Assembly: GCA_030681895.1 (NCBI GenBank)
Contig: JAUXRI010000350.1
Location: 1 to 36,826 of the forward strand
Origin: Myxococcales bacterium
Lineage (GTDB): Bacteria > Myxococcota > Myxococcia > Myxococcales > Myxococcaceae
Length of the DNA: 36,826 bases
Reading direction: 5' to 3'
Made by a program: the position numbers and the translations under genes
The notes under the pieces: generated by a model
Told to the model about the DNA's origin: nothing
The model's database searches: none
The model's input: the letters and a program-made list of their open reading frames with translations, nothing else
Part shown: piece after piece, positions 24,098 to 31,785 of the stretch
Layout of the letters: the number at the start of each line of letters is the position of its first letter
Numbering within the stretch: position 1 is the stretch's first letter

Positions 24098-24153
24098 CAC
24101 GAGCGACGGTACCAGCGAGCGACTCACCAGCAAGAAAACCGCTACAGGGTGCA

Positions 24154-24171
24154 ACGCGCCTGAAGGCGCGT
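24154..24171 (-). terminator. Hairpin between lipoprotein genes and ftsB
   Basis: ACGCGCC at 24154-24160 and GGCGCGT at 24165-24171 form a perfect 7-bp GC-rich stem with a 4-base loop. It lies after the stop (24215) of the minus-strand lipoprotein gene and before ftsB. In the minus direction the T-run precedes rather than follows the stem, so termination is likely but would not be a textbook intrinsic terminator. Confidence 0.45.
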
Positions 24172-24214
24172 AAAAGACGAACCCACCCGCCTTCGAACCC
24201 ACCTCAGCGACGTG

Positions 24215-25075
24215 TCAGCCGCCGTCGCGCGTGCCCGCGTCTCGCGCCCCTGCATCGACGACACCGGCATCGACCGGCGCATCGGGCCACACGCCGCGGA
24301 ACTTCAGATCGCCCACGGTGAAGCAGGCGGAGCCGTTGGGCCGATCGGTCTCGAGGTTCCACTTGCGGAACACGAGGTTGGTGCCGCCACCGATGAAGAC
24401 GCCCGCGTCTTCTCGACGGGTGCCGGCCGTGAACGAGTAGCTCCCGGCGGTCGCCAGGTACTCTCCGTCGCAGTTCTCGCCGTTGTCGTCGCAGCCGAGG
24501 TACGCCACGAAGCACTCGATGCACCGCGTGTAGTTGGTGTTGGCAGGAAGGTTCCCGGCGTACGGGAAGGTCGGCGGCCCATCGACGGTCTCGAAGTAGA
24601 GCTCGGTGTCGAAGAAGTCGACGCGGTTCATCGGCGCCTCGAGCCCGATGCTCGAGTACCACCACTCGAAACCTTCGAGGCCGCCGTCGGGCTCGCCGAC
24701 GTTGAAGCTGCCGAAGACGTCTTCCATCACGTCGATGTCGCCGAAGTCCATGCAGCCGGCGTCCATCACCGTCGAGCCGCCCGCGGCGCCACCGGCCGCC
24801 GCGAAGCCGCCGCCCGTGCCACCAGAGCCCCCGCCGGTGCCCATGGGCCCGCCGCAGATCTGCAGCGTACAGGCCTGACCGGGAGCGCAGGCGCCGCACG
24901 CCGCGCCGGCCTTCCCGCAGACCGTCGCCGTGGTGCCGGGCTGGCAGCGATTCATCGAGTCACAGCAGCCCGTGGAGCAGTTGGTCGCGTTGCAGGTGCC
25001 GCCGCCACACGAAGGCGCGAAGGCGACCAGCACGCCGAAGCCGAAGCCGATCAGCGAAAGTCGAAGGCCGTTCAT
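24215..25075 (-). CDS. Cys-module lipoprotein, second of a paralogous pair
   Basis: The 286-aa product has a signal peptide with a probable lipid-attachment cysteine at 23 (FAPSC, a weak lipobox), a ten-cysteine module (C28 to C74), a Gly-rich linker, and a C-terminal domain of about 180 residues ending with repeated DAG motifs (VDAGVVDAGARDAGTRDGG). The C-terminal domain resembles that of the upstream neighbour: GSYSFTAG...TNLVFRKW here versus GTYSFTAA...TNVRYRQI there, and CFTVGDLKFRGVWP versus CIDVSSFIFNTRWP. An AAGGGG ribosome site precedes the ATG. I cannot name a function; secretion to the cell surface is inferred. Confidence 0.75.
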   Translation of the reverse strand: MNGLRLSLIGFGFGVLVAFAPSCGGGTCNATNCSTGCCDSMNRCQPGTTATVCGKAGAACGACAPGQACTLQICGGPMGTGGGSGGTGGGFAAAGGAAGGSTVMDAGCMDFGDIDVMEDVFGSFNVGEPDGGLEGFEWWYSSIGLEAPMNRVDFFDTELYFETVDGPPTFPYAGNLPANTNYTRCIECFVAYLGCDDNGENCDGEYLATAGSYSFTAGTRREDAGVFIGGGTNLVFRKWNLETDRPNGSACFTVGDLKFRGVWPDAPVDAGVVDAGARDAGTRDGG

Positions 25076-25085
25076 CGAGAGCCCC

Positions 25086-25775
25086 TTACGGCCAGCGGGT
25101 GTTGAAGATGAACGAGCTGACGTCGATGCAGCCACCGTCGGGCACGGGCATGTAGGTCGGGGTGATCTGACGGTAGCGAACGTTGGTGAGCGAGCCCACG
25201 TAGGTGCCGGCCCCGACGACCTGCGTCGCCGCCGTGAAGCTGTAGGTCCCGTTCGTCGAGATGTAGAGCTGCTGGCAGTTTCCACCCGTCATCGTGCAGT
25301 TCTGGCCCAACACGCTCGCGGGATAGACGGTGAAGGTGTTGTTGATCGCCTGGAAGGTGCCCGTCAGGGGCAGCGCGAGCGGCGTCGCCGGCGTCTCGTT
25401 GTAGAGCTGAATGTCGAGGCTGGTGAACGGGCCAGCCGCACCGGGGCCGAACACCACGCCCGTGTAGTGCACGCCGACGCCACCATCGTTCTGCAATTCG
25501 TAGCTGCCCGAGGCCGCGCCGCCGTTCCAGGTCACCGGCTGGGTGATCTGTGCGCAGTTGAGCCCGCCGTCGCCCGAGGAGCCTCCTGCCGCGCCTCCAC
25601 CCGTCGCCGAGCCACCACCCGTCGCCGACCCGCCACCGGTGCCGGAGGTCCCGCCGCCAGTTCCAGCGAGCCCGCCACCCGTCACGCGACCTGCGTCGGG
25701 GACCGGAACCGTGGGACCGCACGACGAGCCAAAGAGAACGACGAGACACGACGCTGCGACGACGAACCGGGCCAT
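25086..25775 (-). CDS. Gly-linker lipoprotein, first of a paralogous pair
   Basis: The 229-aa lipoprotein has signal and lipobox GSSC (C19), a proline/aspartate patch, a long Gly/Ser/Thr linker (about 31-71) and a C-terminal domain of about 155 residues with four cysteines. That domain is related to the one in the gene ten bases downstream, which in addition carries the ten-cysteine module. Start is supported by GGAGAGG eight bases upstream of the ATG at 25775. Function unknown; the arrangement suggests tandem duplication followed by gain or loss of the N-terminal module. Confidence 0.75.
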   Translation of the reverse strand: MARFVVAASCLVVLFGSSCGPTVPVPDAGRVTGGGLAGTGGGTSGTGGGSATGGGSATGGGAAGGSSGDGGLNCAQITQPVTWNGGAASGSYELQNDGGVGVHYTGVVFGPGAAGPFTSLDIQLYNETPATPLALPLTGTFQAINNTFTVYPASVLGQNCTMTGGNCQQLYISTNGTYSFTAATQVVGAGTYVGSLTNVRYRQITPTYMPVPDGGCIDVSSFIFNTRWP

Positions 25776-25839
25776 GCGTGATTCCTCTCCAGAGGAGACG
25801 AGTTCCCCTCGTTGGGCGGCCGCCGATATCACGATCACG

Positions 25840-27228
25840 TCACGAGAGAAACCCGGGCCCGGTCAGCACGTGGCGCAAGAGCTTGCCTGAGGCGTTCCGT
25901 GGCAGCTCCGCGCGGGCCACCAGCCGACGCGGAACCTTGAAGCCGGCGAGGCGGGCGCGCGCAAAGGCGAGCAACGAGGCCTCGTCGGGCGCCCCCTTCC
26001 ACACCACGATCGCGACGGGCACCTGGCCCCAGGTGTCGTCGGCAGCGGGCACGACCGCGACGTCGTCGACGAGGCCGCTCTCCCGGAGCACCGCTTCGAC
26101 CTCGGCCGGGTAGACGTTCTCGCCGCCCGACACGATGAGATCGACGCGCCGCGCGTGGACCGTCAGGCGCCCCCGCTCGTCGAGGCTGCCGAGATCCTTC
26201 GTCGAGAGCCACGGGCCCGCCGCCGGAGTGACGGTGTGACCCTTCACGCGGATCTCTCCGACGACTCCGGGCGTGACGACGTGGCCTTCCGCGTCGACGA
26301 TCTGCACCTCGAGCCCCGGCAGGGCGCGTCCAGCCGTGATGCCATCGGCTTCGTCGCGCCGCTCGGTCGTCACCTGCGAGCACGCCTCGGTGAGGCCGTA
26401 GGTCTGGAGCACCGGTAAGGAAAGGCTCCGCGCTCTCGTCAGGAGCGCAGCACCCATCGGCCCACCACCGATCAAGATCGCCTCGAGGCTCACGCCAAAC
26501 GGAGCTGAGTTCACGTCGAGCACGCGTTGAAGCGCCGTCGGCACGAGGCTGGCGTGGGTGACGTCACTCCGGCGAAGCAGGTGCGCGACGCGGGCGGCAT
26601 CGAACTGACGCTCCAGCACCAGTCCGGCCCCCATCACGGCGCACCGAAACGCCATCGCGAGCCCGCCGACGTGAAACAGGGGCAGCGTGCCGAGCCAGCA
26701 CTGTGTCTCACTCGCGCCCAGGTTCCCGGCGTTCGCCTCGTGTGAGGCGAGGAAGTTCTGCACCGTGAGCGGGATCAGCGACGGCGTACCCGTGGTTCCC
26801 GAGGTGAAGAGGCCTGCGAGCTCGGCGTCGTTGTCGAGGAATCCTTCCTTTTCACCGGGCACGGTCGGCGACGGAAACGCTCTCGCGCCCACGACTCGAT
26901 CCTGAAGCGACGCGTCGGCGAGGACGAACCGGGCCTTCGATCGATCGATCAGCGGGCTCAGCTCTGCGGGGGTCAGACGTGCGTTCAACGGAATCATCGA
27001 GGCGCCACACCGCCCGAGCGCGAACCAGAGCCACAGCAGCTCGGGCCGATTCCACGAGAGCGTCGCGACACGATCGCCGGAGCCGATCTGCTCGTCGTGG
27101 AGCCACCGCTCCCACCTCGACACGGCAGCGGCTGCCTCACGCCACGAAGTGCGCTGACCGTCGAACTCCACGGCGAGGCGCTCGGGGAACCGCGCCGCAG
27201 CCGACGCGACGGGACACGGCAGCTTCAC
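25840..27228 (-). CDS. menE: O-succinylbenzoate-CoA ligase MenE
   Basis: The 462-aa ANL-superfamily ligase adenylates o-succinylbenzoate and transfers it to CoA in menaquinone synthesis. Motifs: TSGTTG (142-147), TYGLTEAC (276-283), TKDLG (343-347), GGENVYP (368-374) and the catalytic lysine K449 in NASGKLLR. The length matches MenE (about 450-490 aa) rather than longer acyl-CoA synthetases, and it sits at the end of a men run. The GTG at 27228 is chosen because it overlaps the menC stop by four bases (GTGA) and has AGGG eight bases upstream; the frame allows another GTG at 27237. Confidence 0.93.
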   Translation of the reverse strand: MKLPCPVASAAARFPERLAVEFDGQRTSWREAAAAVSRWERWLHDEQIGSGDRVATLSWNRPELLWLWFALGRCGASMIPLNARLTPAELSPLIDRSKARFVLADASLQDRVVGARAFPSPTVPGEKEGFLDNDAELAGLFTSGTTGTPSLIPLTVQNFLASHEANAGNLGASETQCWLGTLPLFHVGGLAMAFRCAVMGAGLVLERQFDAARVAHLLRRSDVTHASLVPTALQRVLDVNSAPFGVSLEAILIGGGPMGAALLTRARSLSLPVLQTYGLTEACSQVTTERRDEADGITAGRALPGLEVQIVDAEGHVVTPGVVGEIRVKGHTVTPAAGPWLSTKDLGSLDERGRLTVHARRVDLIVSGGENVYPAEVEAVLRESGLVDDVAVVPAADDTWGQVPVAIVVWKGAPDEASLLAFARARLAGFKVPRRLVARAELPRNASGKLLRHVLTGPGFLS

Positions 27229-28262
27229 ACGCCCCACCCTGCGCGCTCCGGCAACGTGATCACGCCGGCCTTCGGAGTGAACGCATCGGCGCCTGCGTTC
27301 TCGAACAGCTCGACGGTCGACAGGCCGTGCGCGTGCGGCTGCGCGGGAAGCACGGCCGCCAGGTGCGTCGCGGCGGCGCGGGCGATGGAGCCATCCAACA
27401 TCGTGGTGACGTACGAGCCGACGCCAACCGCGTGCGCGGCCTTCGCCAACGCCAACGCCGGGACCAGACCGCCGAGCACCGCGGGCTTGAGCACCAACAG
27501 CTTCGCGGCCGGGTGTGGATCAGCCTCGAGCAGCCGTGCACGAACGGCGCGGTCGGCGAGCGCCTCGTCCGCGGCGATCGGCATTGGCGCGAGGTACGAC
27601 ACCCTCCTCAGCGACTCGATGTCGTGCGCGGCGACGGGCTGCTCGCAGAGTTCGAGCTCCAACGACTCCAGTCCACGCAACGTCGAGCGTGCGGTGCCCT
27701 CGGTCCAGCCGCCGTTCGCGTCGATGCGAAGCGCGACGCTCGGCCCCACAGCCAGGCGAACCCCATGGAGCCGCTGCGCGTCGACCGACACGCTCTTCGA
27801 GCCCACCTTGATCTTGAGCGTGCGGAACCCGGCGTCGACCGCGCGCTTCGCTTCCTCGGCGAGCGACGACGCATCGGGCCCCTCGATCAGCGCGTTCACC
27901 GCGACGTCGGCCCGGCCTTCACCGAGCAGCAGCGCGACCGGAATGCCTCGCTTCTTCGCCAGCCACTCGAGCAACGCACACTCGATCGCGAACCGCGCGG
28001 CAGGCGTCGCCTCGAGGCTCGACAACGCCCGCGTGAGTTCGTCGATCTGCTCGAAGGGCTTCGGCTGGAACGATCTCACCGCCGCCTCTGCCTCGGCGAG
28101 CGACTCCGTGCCGAATGCCGGCAGCGGGAAGGCCTCGCCCCGACCGACGATCCCCTCGTGAGTCAGCTGCACCTGGATGCCGGCGCGTTCCTGGAGCACG
28201 GCCCGCGAGGTCGTCACCTTCCGCGCCAGGCGAAGACTGGCGAGCGTCACGTCGAGCTTCAT
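27225..28262 (-). CDS. menC: O-succinylbenzoate synthase MenC
   Basis: The 345-aa enolase-superfamily enzyme dehydrates SHCHC to o-succinylbenzoate. Catalytic and metal residues are visible: K150 and K152 in TLKIKVG, D181 in RIDANGG, E207 in CEQPV, D232 in ADEAL and K259 in LKPAVLGG. N-terminal capping-domain motifs such as GRGEAFPLPAFG (40-51) are intact. The ATG overlaps the menA stop (ATGA) and the stop overlaps the menE start. Some family members also racemise N-acyl amino acids or dipeptides; the operon makes MenC by far the more likely role. Confidence 0.94.
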   Translation of the reverse strand: MKLDVTLASLRLARKVTTSRAVLQERAGIQVQLTHEGIVGRGEAFPLPAFGTESLAEAEAAVRSFQPKPFEQIDELTRALSSLEATPAARFAIECALLEWLAKKRGIPVALLLGEGRADVAVNALIEGPDASSLAEEAKRAVDAGFRTLKIKVGSKSVSVDAQRLHGVRLAVGPSVALRIDANGGWTEGTARSTLRGLESLELELCEQPVAAHDIESLRRVSYLAPMPIAADEALADRAVRARLLEADPHPAAKLLVLKPAVLGGLVPALALAKAAHAVGVGSYVTTMLDGSIARAAATHLAAVLPAQPHAHGLSTVELFENAGADAFTPKAGVITLPERAGWGV

Positions 28263-29161
28263 TGCGCGAGCCCCACCGAGAAGAGAACGCCGTAGATCAA
28301 CTGCAGCCGCGCGGTGCCCGCCAGCGCTTGATTCAGCACCGGCCCCGACTGCGTCATCACGAGGCGAAGCGGAGGCACGGCGAGCACCAACGCTGCGATG
28401 GACGTCATCACCCACGCAGACGCGAGGCCGAGGGCCCAGATGATGATCGGCAGCGCCGCGGCGAGCACCAGCATGGCGACGTACTCTGCGCGCCCGAAGC
28501 CGACGCCGAGCCGCACCACCAGCGTTCGCTTGTTCGCCGCCGTGTCGGTCTGCACGTCACGCACGTTGTTGACGGCGAGCAGTGCGACACCCAGCGCTCC
28601 GACGGGAACCCCAGCCAGGAGCGCGAGCGGCGTCACCGTCTGCGTCAGGACGAATGACGTGCCGCCGACGGCAACGAGGCCGAAGAACACCAGCACGAAG
28701 AGATCGCCGAGCCCGTGGTACGCGAGTGGGAACGGTCCTCCTGTGTACGCGTAGCCGGCGAGCAGCGAGACCAGCCCCACCACCAGCAACGGCCAGCCCG
28801 CGACGCTGACGAGGTAGAGGCCGACCACGAACGCGAGCACGAAGCAGATCACCGCGCCGCGCATCACCGCTTCGGGCGTCAGCCAGCCTCGCTGCGTGGC
28901 CCGTGGAGGACCGAGCCGATCGCCCGTGTCAGCCCCGCGCTTGAAGTCGTACGCATCGTTGAAGAGGTTGGTGCCGATCTGAATGAGCAGCGCGCCGATG
29001 AGTGCGCCCAGCGCAGGCAACAGCGAGAACTTTCCGTCTCGCCAGGCAACGGCGCTGCCGACCGCGACGGGAACGAAGCCCGCCACCAGCGTCCGGGGAC
29101 GGGTCGCGAGCGCCCACGCAGCGAACGGCGAGGGAGGTGCAGACGTCACTGCAGCGGTCAT
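28259..29161 (-). CDS. menA: 1,4-dihydroxy-2-naphthoate polyprenyltransferase MenA
   Basis: The 300-aa inner-membrane UbiA-family enzyme attaches the polyprenyl chain to DHNA with loss of CO2, giving demethylmenaquinone. The first Asp-rich motif NLFNDAYDFKRGADTGDR (65-82) and the second, in VNNVRDVQTDTAANKRT, are intact, and about eight to nine membrane helices are predicted. The ATG at 29161 overlaps the menH stop (ATGA); the frame is open further upstream but that region is menH coding sequence. The chain length of the product cannot be read from this gene. Confidence 0.94.
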   Translation of the reverse strand: MTAAVTSAPPSPFAAWALATRPRTLVAGFVPVAVGSAVAWRDGKFSLLPALGALIGALLIQIGTNLFNDAYDFKRGADTGDRLGPPRATQRGWLTPEAVMRGAVICFVLAFVVGLYLVSVAGWPLLVVGLVSLLAGYAYTGGPFPLAYHGLGDLFVLVFFGLVAVGGTSFVLTQTVTPLALLAGVPVGALGVALLAVNNVRDVQTDTAANKRTLVVRLGVGFGRAEYVAMLVLAAALPIIIWALGLASAWVMTSIAALVLAVPPLRLVMTQSGPVLNQALAGTARLQLIYGVLFSVGLAQ

Positions 29162-29961
29162 CGGCTCACCTCGGAAGCAGGCTCGTGCGTCCACGGAGAA
29201 CCAAGGAAGGAGCGCACCTCGGCAGCCCACGCCTCTGGCGCCTCGAGGTTGGGGGCATGGCCGACGCCTCGAAACGCGAACCGCCACGCCAGCGGAAGCT
29301 CGGTGGCCATTCGACGTGCGAGCCGCGTGTACTTCGCGTCGAGCGAGCCGGTCAGCAGCAGCGTCGGCACCCGGAGCGTCGGGAGCGCAGGCCAGAAGTC
29401 TGGCTGGGCGCCCTGCCCCATCACCCGCAACGCGGCGGCCAGTCCTGCCGGCGAATGCGAGACCCGGCGCTGACGCAGCTGCGCCTGCACCTGCCCAGGC
29501 AGAGAACGAATGCCGGAGAAGAGCGGGAGCTGCTCCCAGAAGGCGATGAACGAATCGACGCCGTCGGCCTCGATGAGCGAGGCGAGCGCTTCGTCGGCGC
29601 GACGACGCAGCACCCGATCGTGACGGCGGTGCAGGCCAGGTGAGCCGCTCTCGAGCACCAGCCGGTCGACGAGGTGGGGATGACGAACGGCCAGCCCGAG
29701 CGCCAACCGCGCGCCTTGCGAATAGCCGATGATCGTCGTGGGCCGGGACAAGCGCTCGGCGAGGCGTTCGATGACGTCGGAGAAGTCGGCGACGTCGACC
29801 TGCCCTTCACCGTGGCCCGGGAGCTCGACGCAGTCCGCCGTGAAGACGTCACCGACGAGCGGCTCGAGGTGATCGAACGAGAACCGGCTGCCGGTGAAGC
29901 CGTGCAGCAACAACGCCTGTCGAGGGCCGCTGCCCCAGCGTCGTGAGGGGAGCGAGGTCAT
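29158..29961 (-). CDS. menH: SHCHC synthase MenH (alpha/beta hydrolase)
   Basis: The 267-aa alpha/beta-hydrolase eliminates pyruvate from SEPHCHC to give SHCHC. The catalytic triad is visible as S81 in GYSQGAR, D208 in GSLDAKY and H235 in GVGHAPNLEAPE, and LLLHGFTGS (17-25) supplies the oxyanion hole; all correspond to positions in E. coli MenH (GYSLGGR, GxxD, GHxxH). Position between menD and menA, with ATGA overlaps on both sides, supports the assignment over a generic hydrolase. Confidence 0.9.
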   Translation of the reverse strand: MTSLPSRRWGSGPRQALLLHGFTGSRFSFDHLEPLVGDVFTADCVELPGHGEGQVDVADFSDVIERLAERLSRPTTIIGYSQGARLALGLAVRHPHLVDRLVLESGSPGLHRRHDRVLRRRADEALASLIEADGVDSFIAFWEQLPLFSGIRSLPGQVQAQLRQRRVSHSPAGLAAALRVMGQGAQPDFWPALPTLRVPTLLLTGSLDAKYTRLARRMATELPLAWRFAFRGVGHAPNLEAPEAWAAEVRSFLGSPWTHEPASEVSR

Positions 29962-31649
29962 GACGAAGCCTCCACGGCGGCGACGAGCGTGGCGTTCAGC
30001 CCACGGTGGGCTTCCACGTTGGCTTTTCGATCGGTGCGTACTTCGACGAGGTGAAGCCCACCGTTCTCCAGCGCGACGTGCAGCACTCGCGAGAGCTCGG
30101 CCAGGTGTTGCGGCCGGTGGAGCGACGCCTTTGCCAGCGCGGCCACGTGCGAAAAGTCGATGCCGGTCGGTGTCCCGAAGAAGCGCTCGAAGTGCGGCGT
30201 GCGTTCGGCCACGGGCAGGAAATTGAAGATGCCGCCGCCGTCGTTGTTCACCACCACCACCACCAGCGACGCGCGGGAGGACTGCGCGATCAACCAGCCG
30301 GACAGATCGTGCAACGCGGCGACGTCTCCGATGAGGAGCACGGTGGGCCGCTTCGTCGAGGCCGCCACGCCTGCCGCGGTGGAGACGACCCCGTCGATGC
30401 CGTTGACGCCACGGTTCGAGAACACCCGCACGCGAGCCCGGCCGGGCACCGCGAAGGCGTCGACGTCACGAATTGGCATCGAGCTCGAGAGCACGAGGTT
30501 GCAGCCCGCAGGGAGCGCCTGGCACACGGTTCCCGCGACGAGCGGCTCGTCGATGCGGGCCGACGTGCGCTCGAGCGCGACTCGAACTCGACCTTGCGCC
30601 GAGTGCATCAACTCCACGAGCCCGCCTGCCCGCGGCTCCGCGAGCGTCAGCGCCTTCACCATGCCCACGACATCACCCGAGAAGAACGCCTCGACCCGTT
30701 GGTGGGGATCGAACTGCTGACCGTCGTCGGAGAACGCGAAGACGCGCGCCCGACACGCGTCGAGCCACGCCTGCGGTTGTTTCAGCGTGAGGCCCCCACC
30801 AAATCTCAGCACGACCTCGGGGCGCAGGTTCTCGGAGAACGCGGCGCTCCGCACCTGCGCGTCGAACGACCAGATCGCGTCGTCGAAGCCGAACCGCGCG
30901 TTCGAGGCAGCCTCGGCGATCACCGGGAACCCGAGCGATCGACCGAGGGCGTGAACTGCTGAGCCGAAGTCGTCATCTCGTTCTCGCGGGCCGACGAGGA
31001 TCAGTCCCCGGCTCGTCTGGGCGAGCACCTGTCGGAGCTCCGAGAGGTCGGGCACGCCGTGCGCCGTGATGAAGCGCGGGACCTTCGGCGTGATGACGGG
31101 ACCCGGGAGTCCATCGGGGTGCGCGAGCGGCTCGCGGAACGGCACATTGAGGTGCACTCCGCCACGCGACGGAGCACACGCCCGATGCACCAGCCTCGCG
31201 ACGATCGCCACGAGATGATCGAGCCCGCCCTCGAAGGGCGTCGCCAGTGACACGGCGTCACGCACGTACCCACCGAAGAGTTCGCGCTGCTCGATCGTCT
31301 GCGGCGCGCCAAAGCCGTGCAGCTCGTCGGGACGATCGGCCGTGATCGCGATCAGCGGCGTCGCGCCCTCGCGGGCCTCCATGAGCGCCGGCAGGAAGTG
31401 AGCGCCCGCCGTCCCCGACGTGCAGATGACGGCCGCAGGGGTCTGGGTACCCTTGGCGAGACCAAGCGCGAAGAAGGCGGCGCTGCGCTCGTCGAGACAC
31501 GACCAGCACTCCAGGTCGCTGCGATCTGCGAAGGCCAGCGCGAGCGGCGTCGAGCGTGAGCCCGGCGCGATCACCACGTGCTTCACGCCACACGCGACGA
31601 GCGTGCCCGCGATGGTGGCTGCCCACCGCTGATTGAGCGTCTCAGCCAC
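29958..31649 (-). CDS. menD: SEPHCHC synthase MenD
   Basis: The 563-aa thiamine-diphosphate enzyme joins 2-oxoglutarate-derived succinic semialdehyde to isochorismate. Visible: APGSRSTPLALAF (28-40), the ThDP-activating glutamate E54 in LDERSAAFFALG, ICTSGTAGAHFLPALMEAR, and the ThDP-Mg motif beginning GDVAALHD at about 441 and reaching NND at about 468. Family length is normal (E. coli 556). The start is GTG at 31649, with GGGAG (31656-31660) six bases upstream. The stop overlaps menH (ATGA). Upstream is a partial duplicate of its own first codons (see 31642-31761). Confidence 0.95.
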   Translation of the reverse strand: MAETLNQRWAATIAGTLVACGVKHVVIAPGSRSTPLALAFADRSDLECWSCLDERSAAFFALGLAKGTQTPAAVICTSGTAGAHFLPALMEAREGATPLIAITADRPDELHGFGAPQTIEQRELFGGYVRDAVSLATPFEGGLDHLVAIVARLVHRACAPSRGGVHLNVPFREPLAHPDGLPGPVITPKVPRFITAHGVPDLSELRQVLAQTSRGLILVGPRERDDDFGSAVHALGRSLGFPVIAEAASNARFGFDDAIWSFDAQVRSAAFSENLRPEVVLRFGGGLTLKQPQAWLDACRARVFAFSDDGQQFDPHQRVEAFFSGDVVGMVKALTLAEPRAGGLVELMHSAQGRVRVALERTSARIDEPLVAGTVCQALPAGCNLVLSSSMPIRDVDAFAVPGRARVRVFSNRGVNGIDGVVSTAAGVAASTKRPTVLLIGDVAALHDLSGWLIAQSSRASLVVVVVNNDGGGIFNFLPVAERTPHFERFFGTPTGIDFSHVAALAKASLHRPQHLAELSRVLHVALENGGLHLVEVRTDRKANVEAHRGLNATLVAAVEASS

Positions 31650-31673
31650 GGTCGACTCCCAGCGCCGCGAGCA
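31547..31673 (-). repeat. Tandem duplication of the menF-menD junction, copy 1 (functional menD start)
   Basis: This 127-bp segment holds the real menD start and first about 34 codons (31547-31649) plus a second copy of the last ten codons and stop of menF (31642-31673). It is directly followed by copy 2 at 31674-31785. The menF-tail parts (32 bases, 31642-31673 and 31754-31785) are identical in both copies; the menD-head parts differ by about eight substitutions and a 15-base gap. Confidence 0.9.
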
Positions 31674-31761
31674 GCGTCGAGCGGAAGCCTGGCGCGATCA
31701 CCACGTGCTTCACGCCGACCGCGATGGTCGCTGCCCACCGCTGATGGAGCGTCTCAGCCAC
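31642..31761 (-). pseudogene. 39-codon menD-head/menF-tail chimeric mini-ORF
   Basis: Between menF and menD an open frame of 39 codons starts with GTG at 31761 and stops at 31642. Its first about 29 residues (MAETLHQRWAATIAVGVKHV, then VIAPGFRST) copy MenD residues 1-34 with a five-residue in-frame deletion and N-to-H, S-to-F and P-to-L changes; its last residues, LAALGVDRG, repeat the MenF C-terminus. It has the same GGGAG ribosome site (31768-31772) six bases upstream. Its start overlaps the menF stop by eight bases and its stop overlaps the menD start by eight bases. Probably a duplication remnant; whether it is translated as a relay or leader is unknown. Confidence 0.75.
31656..31660 (-). 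promoter_or_regulatory. menD ribosome binding site
   Basis: GGGAG lies six bases before the menD GTG at 31649. An identical site at 31768-31772 serves the mini-ORF and lies within the last codons of menF. Its conservation in both copies fits its dual use as coding sequence and translation signal. Confidence 0.6.
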
Positions 31762-31785
31762 GGTCGACTCCCAGCGCCGCGAGCA
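31674..31785 (-). repeat. Tandem duplication of the menF-menD junction, copy 2 (true menF end)
   Basis: This 112-bp segment carries the genuine end of menF (31754-31785) and the decayed copy of the menD head (31674-31753). The junction between copies, at 31673/31674, joins menD sequence ending in GCTCGCG-like bases to menF sequence starting with the same GCTCGCG, consistent with duplication at a 7-base microhomology. Confidence 0.9.
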
